A stretch of 64,000 nucleotides of DNA. Source: Planobispora rosea (GTDB lineage: Bacteria; Actinomycetota; Actinomycetes; Streptosporangiales; Streptosporangiaceae). Shown piece by piece: positions 24,376 through 33,640 of this stretch. A program made the translations under genes and the position numbers. Every line of letters begins with the position of its first letter. Position 1 is the first letter of the stretch. The stretch lies in the NCBI RefSeq assembly GCF_014648175.1, contig NZ_BMQP01000002.1, forward strand, positions 62,001 through 126,000, read 5' to 3'. Under the pieces are notes generated by a model that did not search any database, was not told where the DNA came from, and worked only from the letters and a program-made list of their open reading frames with translations.

Positions 24376-26736
24376 CTATCTCCTGCCGCCCGGCAGGGTC
24401 AGGCCGATGATCACGGGGTCGTGGTCGGAGGAGCGGAACGCGTTGGGCTCGTAGAGGCCCGGCGGGTTGTACTCCAGGTTGTAATCGAGCGACCTGGGCT
24501 CATCCGCGTTGATGTGCCAGATCGTGGCGCCGGTCACCCGCCTGAGCAGCTGCCTGCCGACCAGGGCGTGGTCGAGCTCGCCGAGCTTGCCGTCGAACAG
24601 GTAGCTGTAGCGCAGCGGGGCGGGGACGAACCTCTTGGTCACGCTGGTCAGGCCGCCGGCCTCCAGGGTGTCGATCGGGTCCTCCTCGCCGTAGGCGTTG
24701 AGGTCGCCCAGGACCAGCGGGTTGGGCAGGTTCAGGCTCTGGATCAGGCCGAGCGTGGCCTGGGCCTGGCGGACGCGCTCGCCGTTGTAGCAGCTCTGCC
24801 CGTCGCCCTGGTCGGCGTCGGGACCGGTGGCGTCCTCGTCGCAGCCCTTCGACTTGTAGTGGTTGACGAGCACGGTGAACGGCTGGCCGCCCTGGACCCG
24901 GCGGAACGTCTGGATCAGCGGGGGCCGGCGGAAGACCGGGTCGGTCGAGGACTGCGCCTGGCCGACGAGCTCCACCTCGGCCGGCTTGTAGATCATCGCG
25001 ACGTGGATGAGGTCGGTGCCGGGGTAGGGGTGGGCCAGCGCCGCGTAGGTGCCGGCGCCGACCTCGGCGTTGAGCGCGTCGACCAGGGCCTGGACGGCGG
25101 TCTGGCCGTTGTTCTGGACCTCCATCAGGCCGACCACGTCGGCGTCCATGCCCTTCAGGGCGGCGACCAGCTTGGTCAGCTGGCGCTGCTGCTCCTCGGC
25201 GGTGCTCGCGCCGCGCGAGCCGAGGGTGGTGAACCAGTTGAGGGTGTTGAAGCTCGCCACCCTGACGTTGCCGATCACCGGGAGCGGCTTGGGCAGGCGC
25301 GGGCTGGTGCGCAGGAACGTCACCGGTTTGGTCGGCTGGAGGCGGTACTTGCCGAAGCCGTACCCCAGGACGCCGGTGAGGCCGACCGTGGTGTCGCCCA
25401 GCCGGACCACGCGCGGCTCGGTGTGCGGGATGACCGGCGGGTTCTCCACGGTGGAGCCGTCGTCCACGAGGAGGGTGCGGCGCGCGTCCTTGGCGGCGTC
25501 CACTCCCGGGCGGTCGGTCGGCTGGTACACGCGGCCCTCGGCGGCGACATTGATCTCACCGTAGCGGCCCAGGTTGTAGTGGTCGGTGACGGTGAGCGGC
25601 TCGGGGAAGGTGACGAGCATGCTCTCGACCGGCTCGAAGGTCACCCCCTCGGCGCGCGGCAGGTTCTGCCTGGCCGGGGCGATCGTGCCGGTGCCGCAGA
25701 CGTCCACGGCGGTGACCGGGGAGATCTCGGTCCAGCCGTTGAACTCCACGGCCTTGCCGGTGACCAGGACGCGGTCGCCGGCCTTGACGTCCTTGAAGGA
25801 TGCGCGGGCGAAGACGAACAGGCCCTCGGAGGTGGCCGGGTCGGCGTCCGGGGTCGGGTCCTGCAGGAAGAACCCGTTGAGCTGGTTCGGCTGCTGGAAG
25901 TCGGCGGTCACCACGCCCTCGACGCGGACGGTCTGACCGGCCAGCGGGCTGGCGTCGCCGCTGCCCTGCACCTGGGCGATCTGGTGGGTCGCCGGGGTCT
26001 CGCACGGAGCCGTGGTGGGCGTCGGGCTCGGCGTGGGCGTCACACTCGGCGTCGGCGTCGGCGTCGGGTCGACGTCGCCGCAGGGCGCCGGGGCGGCGGC
26101 CCGGTTGCGCGGCGCCGGGGCGGCGGCCTCGATGTCGGCGCCGTTGGCGTCGGTGTCGGTGCAGCCGCCGGCCCTGCGCAGCCCGGCGGTGGTGTTCGAC
26201 AGGGCGGGGGCGGCGGTGCCCTCGGAGTAGTTGGCGGTGCCGTAGCCGACGAGGTCGGCGATGAGCGCGGTCTGCTCGGCGGTGCAGGGCACGGAGCCGC
26301 CGTTGCAGGCCAGGCCCTCGGCGGAGCGGACCAGGACGACCTTGCCCGAGCTCCCGCTCATGTTGATCGTGCCCGTGCTGTCGGGCGCGGGCAGCGCGGC
26401 GCCGTTGGCTCCGCCGGCGAGCTGTACCAGGTGGTACTGGCCGGGGGCGAGGGTGCCGGACAGCGCCGCCGTGTTGGCGGCGAAGGTGCCGGTGCCGGTG
26501 GCGCTGCCGTACTGGACGGACCAGCCGTCCAGGGTGACGGGCGCAGAGCTCCGGTTGAACAGCTCGACGAAGTCGTTGGTGAACGGAGCGCCGCTGTTGC
26601 CGCCGCCGCCGTAGACCTGGCTGATGACGACGGTGCCCGGCGCGGCGAGGGCCGGGGTTGAGGTGAGTGCCGCGACACCGGCGGCGGTGACGCCGACGGC
26701 CGCGAAGGCGGCGAGCGCCCGGGATAGAACACGCAT
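24376..26736 (-). CDS. Secreted ExeM/NucH-type nuclease with lamin-tail domain
   Basis: 786 residues. Sec signal peptide ends near PALAAPG. Order: lamin-tail domain (about 32-170, with VISQVYGGGGNSGAPFTNDFVELFN), a Pro/Thr repeat linker, an OB-fold region starting IAQVQGSGDASPLAGQTV, and a C-terminal endonuclease/exonuclease/phosphatase domain from about residue 490 (VASFNTLNWF, VVGLMEVQNNG, LGDLNAYGEEDP, SSDHDPVIIGL), carrying the catalytic Asn, Glu, Asp and His. This is the extracellular ExeM/NucH group that degrades DNA for phosphate or biofilm turnover. The gap upstream holds a weak Pho-box-like patch only. Confidence 0.9.
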   Translation of the reverse strand: MRVLSRALAAFAAVGVTAAGVAALTSTPALAAPGTVVISQVYGGGGNSGAPFTNDFVELFNRSSAPVTLDGWSVQYGSATGTGTFAANTAALSGTLAPGQYHLVQLAGGANGAALPAPDSTGTINMSGSSGKVVLVRSAEGLACNGGSVPCTAEQTALIADLVGYGTANYSEGTAAPALSNTTAGLRRAGGCTDTDANGADIEAAAPAPRNRAAAPAPCGDVDPTPTPTPSVTPTPSPTPTTAPCETPATHQIAQVQGSGDASPLAGQTVRVEGVVTADFQQPNQLNGFFLQDPTPDADPATSEGLFVFARASFKDVKAGDRVLVTGKAVEFNGWTEISPVTAVDVCGTGTIAPARQNLPRAEGVTFEPVESMLVTFPEPLTVTDHYNLGRYGEINVAAEGRVYQPTDRPGVDAAKDARRTLLVDDGSTVENPPVIPHTEPRVVRLGDTTVGLTGVLGYGFGKYRLQPTKPVTFLRTSPRLPKPLPVIGNVRVASFNTLNWFTTLGSRGASTAEEQQRQLTKLVAALKGMDADVVGLMEVQNNGQTAVQALVDALNAEVGAGTYAALAHPYPGTDLIHVAMIYKPAEVELVGQAQSSTDPVFRRPPLIQTFRRVQGGQPFTVLVNHYKSKGCDEDATGPDADQGDGQSCYNGERVRQAQATLGLIQSLNLPNPLVLGDLNAYGEEDPIDTLEAGGLTSVTKRFVPAPLRYSYLFDGKLGELDHALVGRQLLRRVTGATIWHINADEPRSLDYNLEYNPPGLYEPNAFRSSDHDPVIIGLTLPGGRR

Positions 26737-26979
26737 GGCAGGAGCGTAGAGCCCATCTAATCGCCTTACGTCCGCCTATAAGTGGACGGAAGGTGAAATT
26801 AGGAATATTGACACTTCATGTCGATCCGCTGTATGGAACGTCGGCTTGCCTTGACCTAGCCCGGTCGCCCGGCGGCGGCTCCGGGTCATCTCAGGGTCGT
26901 CCCCGATGCGCGCGATCCCCCATGTCGGCCAGAATGGGTGCCGGATACCCCGGAGGGGGAGCGCACACCTGGGGAGAGC

Positions 26980-27666
26980 ATGGCGGGCAGCGGGGTCATC
27001 GACGACTACGTCACCGGTCTCAGCCGTGCCCTCGACGGGCCGCGGGGCCCCAAGCGCGATCTGGTCACCGAGGCGCGCGACAGTCTGATCGACGCCGCCG
27101 AGGCCCTGGAGCTCGACGGTCTGGACCGGTCCGAGGCCGAGCGCGCCGCGGTCGAGGAGTTCGGCACGATCGCCGAGATCGCCCCCGGCTACCAGCGGGA
27201 GCTGTCCGTCGCCGCGGGCCGCCGGCTCGCCGCCCTGCTCTTCCTCTCCGTTCCGCTCACCGCGGTCATGTGGACCGCGATCTGGCGGGTGTTCCCGGTG
27301 GACACGATCTCCTACGCGGCCCAGCCCGGCTGGTTCGTGCCGGTGGCCCGCGCCGTGGACATCACGCAGCTCGGCATCGGGGTGATCGGCGCGTTCGCGC
27401 TGCTCGCGCTCGGCCGGGGACGGCGCAGGATCCGGCGGCCGTGGCTGGTCACCCGGGCGCTGGGGATGTTCGTCTGGGCCATGCTGCCGGTCATGCTCGT
27501 GCTGTGCTGGGCCCTGATGTACGGCTCGGGCAGGTCGTTCGGCTTCTCCGACTACACTCCCGGCCTCGCCGCCTCGGCGCTGAGCTACGGCGTGTGGGGC
27601 CTGCAGGTCTACTGCGCGACCCGCTGCATCGGCGTGACGGCCTCCGCCGGGCGGATCCGGCCCTGA
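26980..27666 (+). CDS. HAAS/permease-prefix-domain membrane protein
   Basis: 228 residues from the ATG at 26980 with GGGGAG ahead; a GTG at 26938 is an alternative without a ribosome site. The N-terminal third is a HAAS-like helical domain (IDDYVTGLSRALDGPRGPKRDLVTEARDSLIDAAEAL... EAERAAVEEFGTIAEIAPGYQREL). Four likely membrane segments follow. HAAS proteins usually sit next to PadR regulators and are controlled by them; here the PadR gene is convergent, 84 bp away. Function beyond membrane signalling is unknown. Confidence 0.8.
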   Translation: MAGSGVIDDYVTGLSRALDGPRGPKRDLVTEARDSLIDAAEALELDGLDRSEAERAAVEEFGTIAEIAPGYQRELSVAAGRRLAALLFLSVPLTAVMWTAIWRVFPVDTISYAAQPGWFVPVARAVDITQLGIGVIGAFALLALGRGRRRIRRPWLVTRALGMFVWAMLPVMLVLCWALMYGSGRSFGFSDYTPGLAASALSYGVWGLQVYCATRCIGVTASAGRIRP

Positions 27667-27750
27667 CGGCGACCCGGTCGCGGGGACGTCGCGGGGGCAC
27701 GGCCCGCACCTGGCGGGGCACTTGTCGGGGCACTTGGTGGGGCACGGCCC

Positions 27751-28089
27751 TCACTTGGTGGGGCGCGGCTCCAGCACGCTTCCGATGGCGCTGGTGAAGC
27801 GCTGCCAGGCCGAGCGCTCTCCGGCCAGGGCCGTACGGCCGGCGGAGGTCAGCCGGTAGGTGCGCCTCTTGCGCCCGCCCACCGTGGCCCACTCGCTGGC
27901 CAGGTAGCCCGCCTGCTCCAGCCGGCGCAGCGCCGGGTAGACCGTGCCGGTCGGCACCGTCAGCGTCCCCCCGCTGCGCTCCTGGAGCGCCTCGATGATC
28001 GCGTAACCGTGCAGGGGCTCGCTCTCCAGTACGGACAGCAGCAGGGCGTCCATGTGCCCCCGGAGCGCGTCGGTGTTCACGTCCCTCAC
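27751..28089 (-). CDS. PadR-family transcriptional regulator
   Basis: 112 residues from a GTG with GGAGAG about eight bases before. The winged helix is typical: LRGHMDALLLSVLESEPLHGYAIIEALQERSGGTLTVPTGTVYPALRRLEQAGYL, then WATVGGRKRRTYRLTSAGR. No long C-terminal domain (PadR-s2 type absent), as in LmrR-like short members that sense small molecules between the dimer wings. It is divergent from cydA across a large palindrome, so it probably controls both itself and the cytochrome bd operon. Confidence 0.9.
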   Translation of the reverse strand: MRDVNTDALRGHMDALLLSVLESEPLHGYAIIEALQERSGGTLTVPTGTVYPALRRLEQAGYLASEWATVGGRKRRTYRLTSAGRTALAGERSAWQRFTSAIGSVLEPRPTK

Positions 28090-28101
28090 CCTACCTCTCC
28101 G

Positions 28102-28144
28102 ATAGACAGCCTACATGTAGCTGTTCTACATGTAGGCTGTCTAT
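28102..28144. promoter_or_regulatory. 43-bp perfect palindrome, probable PadR operator
   Basis: Arms 28102-28120 and 28126-28144 are perfect inverted copies of 19 bp around CTGTT. Each arm contains CTACATGTAG, itself a palindrome of the ATGT/ACAT type bound by PadR proteins. It starts 13 bp from the padR start codon and ends 48 bp from cydA. As RNA it would also form a strong hairpin. Confidence 0.75.
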
Positions 28145-28152
28145 AGATAGAG

Positions 28153-28172
28153 TGCCTACAAGTAGACAGGCA
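28153..28172. promoter_or_regulatory. Third, degenerate PadR-like half-site
   Basis: TGCCTACAAGTAGACAGGCA contains CTACAAGTAG, one base pair away from the CTACATGTAG core of the larger palindrome, and lies just before the cydA ribosome site. Confidence 0.5.
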
Positions 28173-28191
28173 TAACAACGGAGGTGACGTC

Positions 28192-29385
28192 ATGGACGTG
28201 CTCGACCTGGCCCGGACGCAGTTCGCGGTGACGGGGAGCCTGCACTTCCTGTTCGTCGTGCTCACGCTGGGCCTGGCACCCCTTGTCGCGATCATGCAGA
28301 CCATCGGCACGTTCCGCGACAGGCCGACGATGATGCGGATGGCCCGCTTCTGGGGCCAGGTCTATGTGATCAACTACGCCCTCGGCATCGTCACCGGCCT
28401 GGTGATGGAGTTCCAGTTCGGCCTGAACTGGAGCGGGCTGTCGCACTACGCGGGCGACGTCTTCGGCGCGCCACTGGCGATCGAGACGCTCGGCGCCTTC
28501 TTCCTGGAGTCCACGTTCCTCGGCCTGTGGATCTTCGGCTGGCACCGCCTGCCCCCGAAACTCCACCTGGCGTGCATCTGGATCGTCACGCTGACCGCCT
28601 ACGCCTCGGCGTTCTGGATCATGGCGGCGAACGCCTTCCTGCAGAACCCGGCGGGCGCCGTGGACCGGGGCGGCCACCTGGAGCTGGTCGACTCGACCGC
28701 GTTGTTCACCAACCCCCTGCTCACCATGGCCCTGCCCCACGTGGTCGGCGCGGCCCTGATCACCGGCGGCACCGTGGTCATGGGCGCCAGCGCCTACCGG
28801 CTGTTCCGCCGGACCTCCGAGCAGCAGTTCTTCACCACGTCCCTCCGGCTCGGCGTGGTCGTCGCCGCGATCGGCGTCGTGGTCACGGTCGCCTTCGGCT
28901 TCGCGCAGTTCGGCCCGGTCGGGGAGTACCAGCCGGGCAAGTTCGACGACAACCCGCTGGCCGGGGCGGGCCTCGGCTTCATGATCCTGATCGGGGAGCT
29001 GATCCAGTTCGTCGTGCTGTTCTTCCTCCTGCCCGTCATCTACTGGCTGCCGCGCTGGCGGTGGGCGCATCCGATCGTGATGCTGATGATCCCGCTGCCG
29101 TTCATCGCCGCGATCCTCGGCTGGCTGGCCCGCGAGGCCGGCCGCCAGCCCTGGATGGTCCACGGCAAGCTGACCGTGGCCGACGCGATGTCCCCCGGGC
29201 TGACCCCCGGGATGGTCACCACCTCGCTGATCGCCTTCACCGCCGTGCTCGGCCTGCTCGCGGTGACCGACTACGCCCTGATCGCCCGCACGGTACGGCG
29301 CGGCCCGGCCGCCGTCTCCCTGGGCGCGGCTCCCGGCTCCGGCCCCGACGCCGCCCCCGACCGCGCCGCCGCGCTGAGCCTGTAA
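28192..29385 (+). CDS. cydA: Cytochrome bd-type oxidase subunit I, short form
   Basis: 397 residues, against about 450-520 in the family. GGAGGT lies seven bases before the ATG. Heme ligands and channel residues are recognisable: His18 (b595), His183 (b558, in ALPHVVG), Glu98 and Glu106 in IETLGAFFLESTF, a candidate b558 Met264, and GRQPW at 317-321. The segment between transmembrane helices 6 and 7, which forms the quinol-binding Q loop (over 100 residues in E. coli), is only about 18 residues here (roughly 240-258). It reduces oxygen to water with quinol electrons in the membrane. First gene of cydABDC. Confidence 0.88.
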   Translation: MDVLDLARTQFAVTGSLHFLFVVLTLGLAPLVAIMQTIGTFRDRPTMMRMARFWGQVYVINYALGIVTGLVMEFQFGLNWSGLSHYAGDVFGAPLAIETLGAFFLESTFLGLWIFGWHRLPPKLHLACIWIVTLTAYASAFWIMAANAFLQNPAGAVDRGGHLELVDSTALFTNPLLTMALPHVVGAALITGGTVVMGASAYRLFRRTSEQQFFTTSLRLGVVVAAIGVVVTVAFGFAQFGPVGEYQPGKFDDNPLAGAGLGFMILIGELIQFVVLFFLLPVIYWLPRWRWAHPIVMLMIPLPFIAAILGWLAREAGRQPWMVHGKLTVADAMSPGLTPGMVTTSLIAFTAVLGLLAVTDYALIARTVRRGPAAVSLGAAPGSGPDAAPDRAAALSL

Positions 29386-29395
29386 GGAGGCACCC

Positions 29396-30154
29396 GTGGA
29401 CATCCTCTGGTTCGGCGTCTTCGCCGTCCTGCTGCTCGGTTACTTCGCCCTGGAGGGCTTCGACATCGGGCTCGGCATGCTCCTGCCGGTCCTCGGCCGG
29501 TCCCAGGAGGGCCGCGACCGCGTCGTGGCCGCCATGGCGCCGTACATCCTGGCCAACGAGGTCTGGCTGGTGGCGGTGGCCGGCGTGCTCTTCGGCGTCT
29601 ACCCGCGCGCCGAGGGCGAGGTCCTGTTCGGCCTCTACCCGCTGGTCGTCTCGCTGCTGGTCTCGTGGATCGTGCGCGACGCCGGGCTCTGGTTCCGCCG
29701 CCGCGCCGACGGCCGCGCCTGGCGCGCCGGGTGGGACGGGGCGATCTGCCTGGGGTCGTACGGCCTGGCGTTCAGCTGGGGCGCCGCCCTGGTCGCCCTG
29801 GCGAACGGGATGTCGATCACTCCGCTGGGGCTCGCCGGCGGAGCCGCGATCGCCGCGGCGTTCGCCTTCCACGGGTGGACCTTCGCCTCCTGGCGGCTGC
29901 CCGGCGGGGTGACGGGCGCGCGCCGCAGCGGCAGGGCGCTGCTCGTCTCGGCCTGCGTGGCCGCCGCGCCCGCCGCGGCGCTGCTGGCCGGGGCCGCCCC
30001 CTGGCTCCTGGGGCACACCGCCCCCGCCGATACGCTGAATGTGCTCAGTCTCATGATCCTGCCCTTCACACCGATCATGCTCGGTGGGCAAGTATGGGTA
30101 TGGCGCACGTTCGGTCCCGGGCGGGCGCCGGAGCGCACTCCGTCCTTCTTCTAG
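29396..30154 (+). CDS. cydB: Cytochrome bd-type oxidase subunit II, short form
   Basis: 252 residues from a GTG with AAGGAGG before it; family members are usually 330-380 residues. The start MDILWFGVFAVLLLGYFALEGFDIGLGML and LANEVWLVAVAGVLFGVYP match the first half of CydB, including the conserved GFD and N-E-V-W. About seven membrane segments remain, so the C-terminal helices found in standard CydB are missing. Not a frame break: the frame ends cleanly 40 bp before cydD. Confidence 0.85.
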   Translation: MDILWFGVFAVLLLGYFALEGFDIGLGMLLPVLGRSQEGRDRVVAAMAPYILANEVWLVAVAGVLFGVYPRAEGEVLFGLYPLVVSLLVSWIVRDAGLWFRRRADGRAWRAGWDGAICLGSYGLAFSWGAALVALANGMSITPLGLAGGAAIAAAFAFHGWTFASWRLPGGVTGARRSGRALLVSACVAAAPAAALLAGAAPWLLGHTAPADTLNVLSLMILPFTPIMLGGQVWVWRTFGPGRAPERTPSFF

Positions 30155-30193
30155 GGACTCCCCCGGGACCCCGGACACCCTCGTAAGGCACGC

Positions 30194-31894
30194 ATGCACA
30201 AGGATCTTCTGCGGCTGGCGCGGAGCGAGCGAGCCGTCCGCCGTCACCTGGCCCTCTGCCTCGCCGCCGCGGTCCTCGCCGGGCTGCTCGTCCTGGTCCA
30301 GGCGGAACTGCTGGCCGGTGTCCTGTCCGGGCGTTTCGCCGCCGCGGCCCTGCTCCCGCTGGCGCTGGTCGTCGCGGCCCGGGGGGTGCTCGTCCTGCTC
30401 CAGGGCGTGGCGGCCGGGCGCACCACGACCGCGGTGAAGTCGGTCCTGCGCCACCGGCTGCTGTCGCGGCTGCGGGACCTGGGCCCGGCCCGGCTGACCT
30501 CGCACCGCTCCGGCGAGCTGGTGACACTCACCGGCCGGGGCCTGGACGCCCTCGACCCCTACCTGAACGGCTACCTGCCGTCGGTCGCGGTGGCGGGCGT
30601 CGTGCCGGTCGCCGTACTCGTCCGGCTGTTCACCGCCGACCTGGCCAGCGCGGTGATCGTGCTCGTCACGCTCCCGCTGATCCCGATCTTCGGCGCGCTG
30701 GTCGGCATGCACACCAAGGCCGTCACCGAACGCCAGTGGCGGGCCCTGTCCCGTCTCGGCGGGCACTTCCTCGACGTGGTCCGCGGCCTGCCGACGCTGC
30801 GCGCGTTCGGCCGGGCCCGCTACCAGGCGGAGGTGATCAGGCGGGTCGCCGACGAGCACCGGGCCGCGACCATGCGCACACTGCGGGTGGCGTTCCTGTC
30901 GTCGCTGGTGCTGGAGCTGGCCGCGTCGTTGTCGCTGGCCCTGGTCGCGGTCCCGATCGGCCTGCGGCTGCTGGGCGGGACGCTGGACCTGACGGCCGCG
31001 CTGCTGGTGCTGCTGCTGGCCCCGGAGGCGTACCTGCCGCTGCGCACCATGGGCAACAGGTTCCACGCCGCGATGGAGGGCGTGGCCGCCGCCGACCAGG
31101 CGTTCGCCGTACTGGACGGGGAGAGCGGGACCGGCGGGGACGGCGTGCGCGCGACCGCGCGCGAGGCCGGCGGAGCGGCGCCGCGAGAGCGGCGGGGGGC
31201 GCCGGAGATCCGGCTGGAGAACGTCACCGTGCGCTATCCCGGACGTGAGGAGGCGGCGCTGGAGGACGTCTCGCTGGTGATCGCCCCCGGTGAGCGGGTG
31301 GCGCTGGTCGGTGAGAGCGGCGCGGGCAAGAGCACCCTGCTCCACCTGCTGCTCGGTTTCGTCACCCCGGAGAGCGGGAGGGTGCTGGTCGACGGGGTCG
31401 AGCTCGCGGAGCTCGCCGCGGGCGACGCCTGGCGGCGGCGTCTGGCCTTCGTCCCGCAGCGCCCGCACCTGTTCGCCGTCTCGGTGGCCGACAACATCCG
31501 GCTGGGCTCGCCCGCCGCGACGGCCGAGGAGGTCCGGGCGGCCGCGCGGGCCGCGCACGCGGACGGGTTCGTCGCGGAGCTGCCGGAGGGGTACGACACG
31601 GTCCTCGGCGAACGCGGCGCGGACCTGTCGGCCGGGCAGCGGCAGCGGGTCGCCCTGGCCCGCGCGTTCTGCCGCCCGGGAGCCGACGTCCTGCTGCTGG
31701 ACGAGCCGACCGCGCGTCTCGACGGCCGGAGCGAGGCCGCGATCGTCGCGGCCACCCGGGAGCTCGCCGAGGACCGGACCGCGGTGATCGTGGCCCACCG
31801 GCCCGCGATGATCGACCTGGCCGGCCGGGTGGTCCGGATCGCCGACGGCCGGGTCGTGTCGGATTCGACGATGATGATCGGGGAGTCGCGATGA
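30194..31894 (+). CDS. cydD: Thiol ABC exporter subunit CydD
   Basis: 566 residues. N-terminal six-helix ABC exporter domain, then an ATPase with Walker A GESGAGKST, signature LSAGQ and Walker B VLLLDEPTARLD. CydDC exports cysteine and glutathione to the outer face and is needed to assemble cytochrome bd. The stop overlaps the cydC start (ATGA). The linker between domains (residues 310-340) is Gly/Arg-rich. Confidence 0.9.
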   Translation: MHKDLLRLARSERAVRRHLALCLAAAVLAGLLVLVQAELLAGVLSGRFAAAALLPLALVVAARGVLVLLQGVAAGRTTTAVKSVLRHRLLSRLRDLGPARLTSHRSGELVTLTGRGLDALDPYLNGYLPSVAVAGVVPVAVLVRLFTADLASAVIVLVTLPLIPIFGALVGMHTKAVTERQWRALSRLGGHFLDVVRGLPTLRAFGRARYQAEVIRRVADEHRAATMRTLRVAFLSSLVLELAASLSLALVAVPIGLRLLGGTLDLTAALLVLLLAPEAYLPLRTMGNRFHAAMEGVAAADQAFAVLDGESGTGGDGVRATAREAGGAAPRERRGAPEIRLENVTVRYPGREEAALEDVSLVIAPGERVALVGESGAGKSTLLHLLLGFVTPESGRVLVDGVELAELAAGDAWRRRLAFVPQRPHLFAVSVADNIRLGSPAATAEEVRAAARAAHADGFVAELPEGYDTVLGERGADLSAGQRQRVALARAFCRPGADVLLLDEPTARLDGRSEAAIVAATRELAEDRTAVIVAHRPAMIDLAGRVVRIADGRVVSDSTMMIGESR

Positions 31895-33585
31895 ACCGGA
31901 TGAACGGGCGGCTCGCCCTGGCGGCGGCGGCCGGAGCCGCGGCGGAGCTGGCCGGGCTGGGGCTGATCGGATCCGCGGCGTGGCTCATCACCAGGGCGGC
32001 CGAGCAGCCGCCGCTGGCGGCGCTGAGCGTCGCGATCGTCGGCGTGCGCGCGTTCGCCACGAGCAAGGGCGTCTTCCGGTACGGCGAGCGCCTGGCCGGG
32101 CACGACGTCGCGCTCCGCGCCCAGGCGACGACCCGCGAGCGGCTCTACCGGGCGCTCATCCCGGCGGGGCCGCGCGGCCACGGCGGGGCCGATCTGCTCA
32201 GCCGGATGGTCGACGACACCGACGCGGTCCAGGACCTGCTGGTCAGAGGACTGCTCCCGGCGATCGCGGCGGTGGTGACCGGGATCGCGGCCGTGACGAT
32301 CGGATTCTTCCTGCTCCCGGCGGCGGCGCTGGTGCTGCTGTCCGGACTGCTGATCGCCGGGGTCGCGCTCCCCTCCGGGGTGGCCGCCGTCACGCGGCGC
32401 CGGGCGGCGCGGCTCGCCCCGGCCCGGGCCGAGCTCGCCGCCCGGGTCGCCGACCTGCTGCACGGGGCGGCCGACCTGGCCGCCTACGGGGCGAGCGACC
32501 GGGCGCTGGCGGCCTCGGCCGAGGCCGACGCCCGGCTGGCCGCGCTGGAACGGGGCCAGGCCCGGGTGAACGCGGTGGCCGCCTTCCTGGGGGTGCTCGC
32601 CCAGGGGCTGACCGTCGCCGGGGTGGTGCTGGTGGCCCGGGCGGCGGACGCCGGGACCGTGGCGACCGCCGTACTGGCGTTGACCTCGCTGGTCTCCTTC
32701 GAGCCCGTCCTGCCGATGGCCGCCTCCGCCGAGCGGATGACCGGGGTGCTCGCCGCGCTGCGCCGGCTGAAGGAGGTCCGGGCGACCCCGCCCGCCGTCA
32801 CCGAACCCGGCCGGCCGGCGGCCGTTCCCGGCGGCCCGCTGACGGTGGAGGTCGAGAACCTGGTCGTCCGGCACGCCCCCGGCCGCTCCCCCGCCCTGAA
32901 CGGCGTCAGCCTGACCCTCACCCCGGGCAGGCGCGTGGCGGTCGTCGGCCCGAGCGGCGCGGGCAAGAGCACCCTGCTGGCGGCCCTGATGCGCCTGGTC
33001 GAGCCCGAGTCCGGCGCCATCCGGCTGCGCGGGGAGGACGGTCCGGCGGTCGATCTGCGGGAGCTGCCCTCGGACGAGGTCCGGCGGGTGATGACGGGAC
33101 TGACGCAGGATCCGTACGTGTTCCAGGCCTCGCTCCGCGACAACCTGCGGCTGGCCGGGCCCGAGGCCGGCGAGGAGGAGCTGGCCGAGGCCGTACGGCG
33201 GGCGCGGCTGGAGACGTGGGTGGAGCGCACCGGGTGGGACACCCCGCTCGGGGAGGACGGGCGGACGGTCTCCGGCGGCCAGTTGCAACGGCTGGCGCTG
33301 GCGCGGGCGCTGCTGAACGACCCTCCCGTGCTGCTGCTGGACGAACCCGCCGAGGCCCTCGACGAGGAGACCGCCGACGCGCTCATGGCCGACCTGCTCG
33401 ACGCCACCCGGGGTCGGACGACGCTGCTGGTCACGCACCGGCTGCGCGGCCTGGAGGAGGTGGACGAGATCGTCGTGCTGGAGAACGGCGAGGTCGTCCA
33501 GCGGGGCGGCCACGACGAGCTGGTGAACACCCCCGGCTACTACCGGGACCTGTGGCGCTCGGAGGCGCTGGTCTCCCGGCGGTAG
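31891..33585 (+). CDS. cydC: Thiol ABC exporter subunit CydC
   Basis: 564 residues. Six-helix domain starting LALAAAAGAAAELAGLGLIGSAAWLI, with the CydC-typical early GSAAWLITRA, followed by the ATPase: GPSGAGKST, SGGQLQR, VLLLDEPAEALDEE. It pairs with CydD as a heterodimer. Last gene of the cyd operon; the next gene begins 134 bp later behind its own operator region. Confidence 0.9.
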   Translation: MNRMNGRLALAAAAGAAAELAGLGLIGSAAWLITRAAEQPPLAALSVAIVGVRAFATSKGVFRYGERLAGHDVALRAQATTRERLYRALIPAGPRGHGGADLLSRMVDDTDAVQDLLVRGLLPAIAAVVTGIAAVTIGFFLLPAAALVLLSGLLIAGVALPSGVAAVTRRRAARLAPARAELAARVADLLHGAADLAAYGASDRALAASAEADARLAALERGQARVNAVAAFLGVLAQGLTVAGVVLVARAADAGTVATAVLALTSLVSFEPVLPMAASAERMTGVLAALRRLKEVRATPPAVTEPGRPAAVPGGPLTVEVENLVVRHAPGRSPALNGVSLTLTPGRRVAVVGPSGAGKSTLLAALMRLVEPESGAIRLRGEDGPAVDLRELPSDEVRRVMTGLTQDPYVFQASLRDNLRLAGPEAGEEELAEAVRRARLETWVERTGWDTPLGEDGRTVSGGQLQRLALARALLNDPPVLLLDEPAEALDEETADALMADLLDATRGRTTLLVTHRLRGLEEVDEIVVLENGEVVQRGGHDELVNTPGYYRDLWRSEALVSRR

Positions 33586-33640
33586 GCCGTACCCGGGGAC
33601 CGTTCCCCCGGAGATCCCGGCCTCGGCGCGGCGGGGCCTT

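Noticed and set aside
24421..26661. Plus-strand open frame of about 750 codons
   Set aside because: Antisense to the secreted nuclease; Gly/Val/Leu/Asp-biased shadow.
26737..26979. Pho box ahead of the secreted nuclease
   Set aside because: TTCACCTTCC followed by TCCACTTAT at an 11-bp step on the minus strand is only a weak match to PHO direct repeats.
28090..28191. Rex operator ahead of cydA
   Set aside because: No TTGTGA-N6-TCACAA-like sequence; the gap is filled by PadR-type palindromes.
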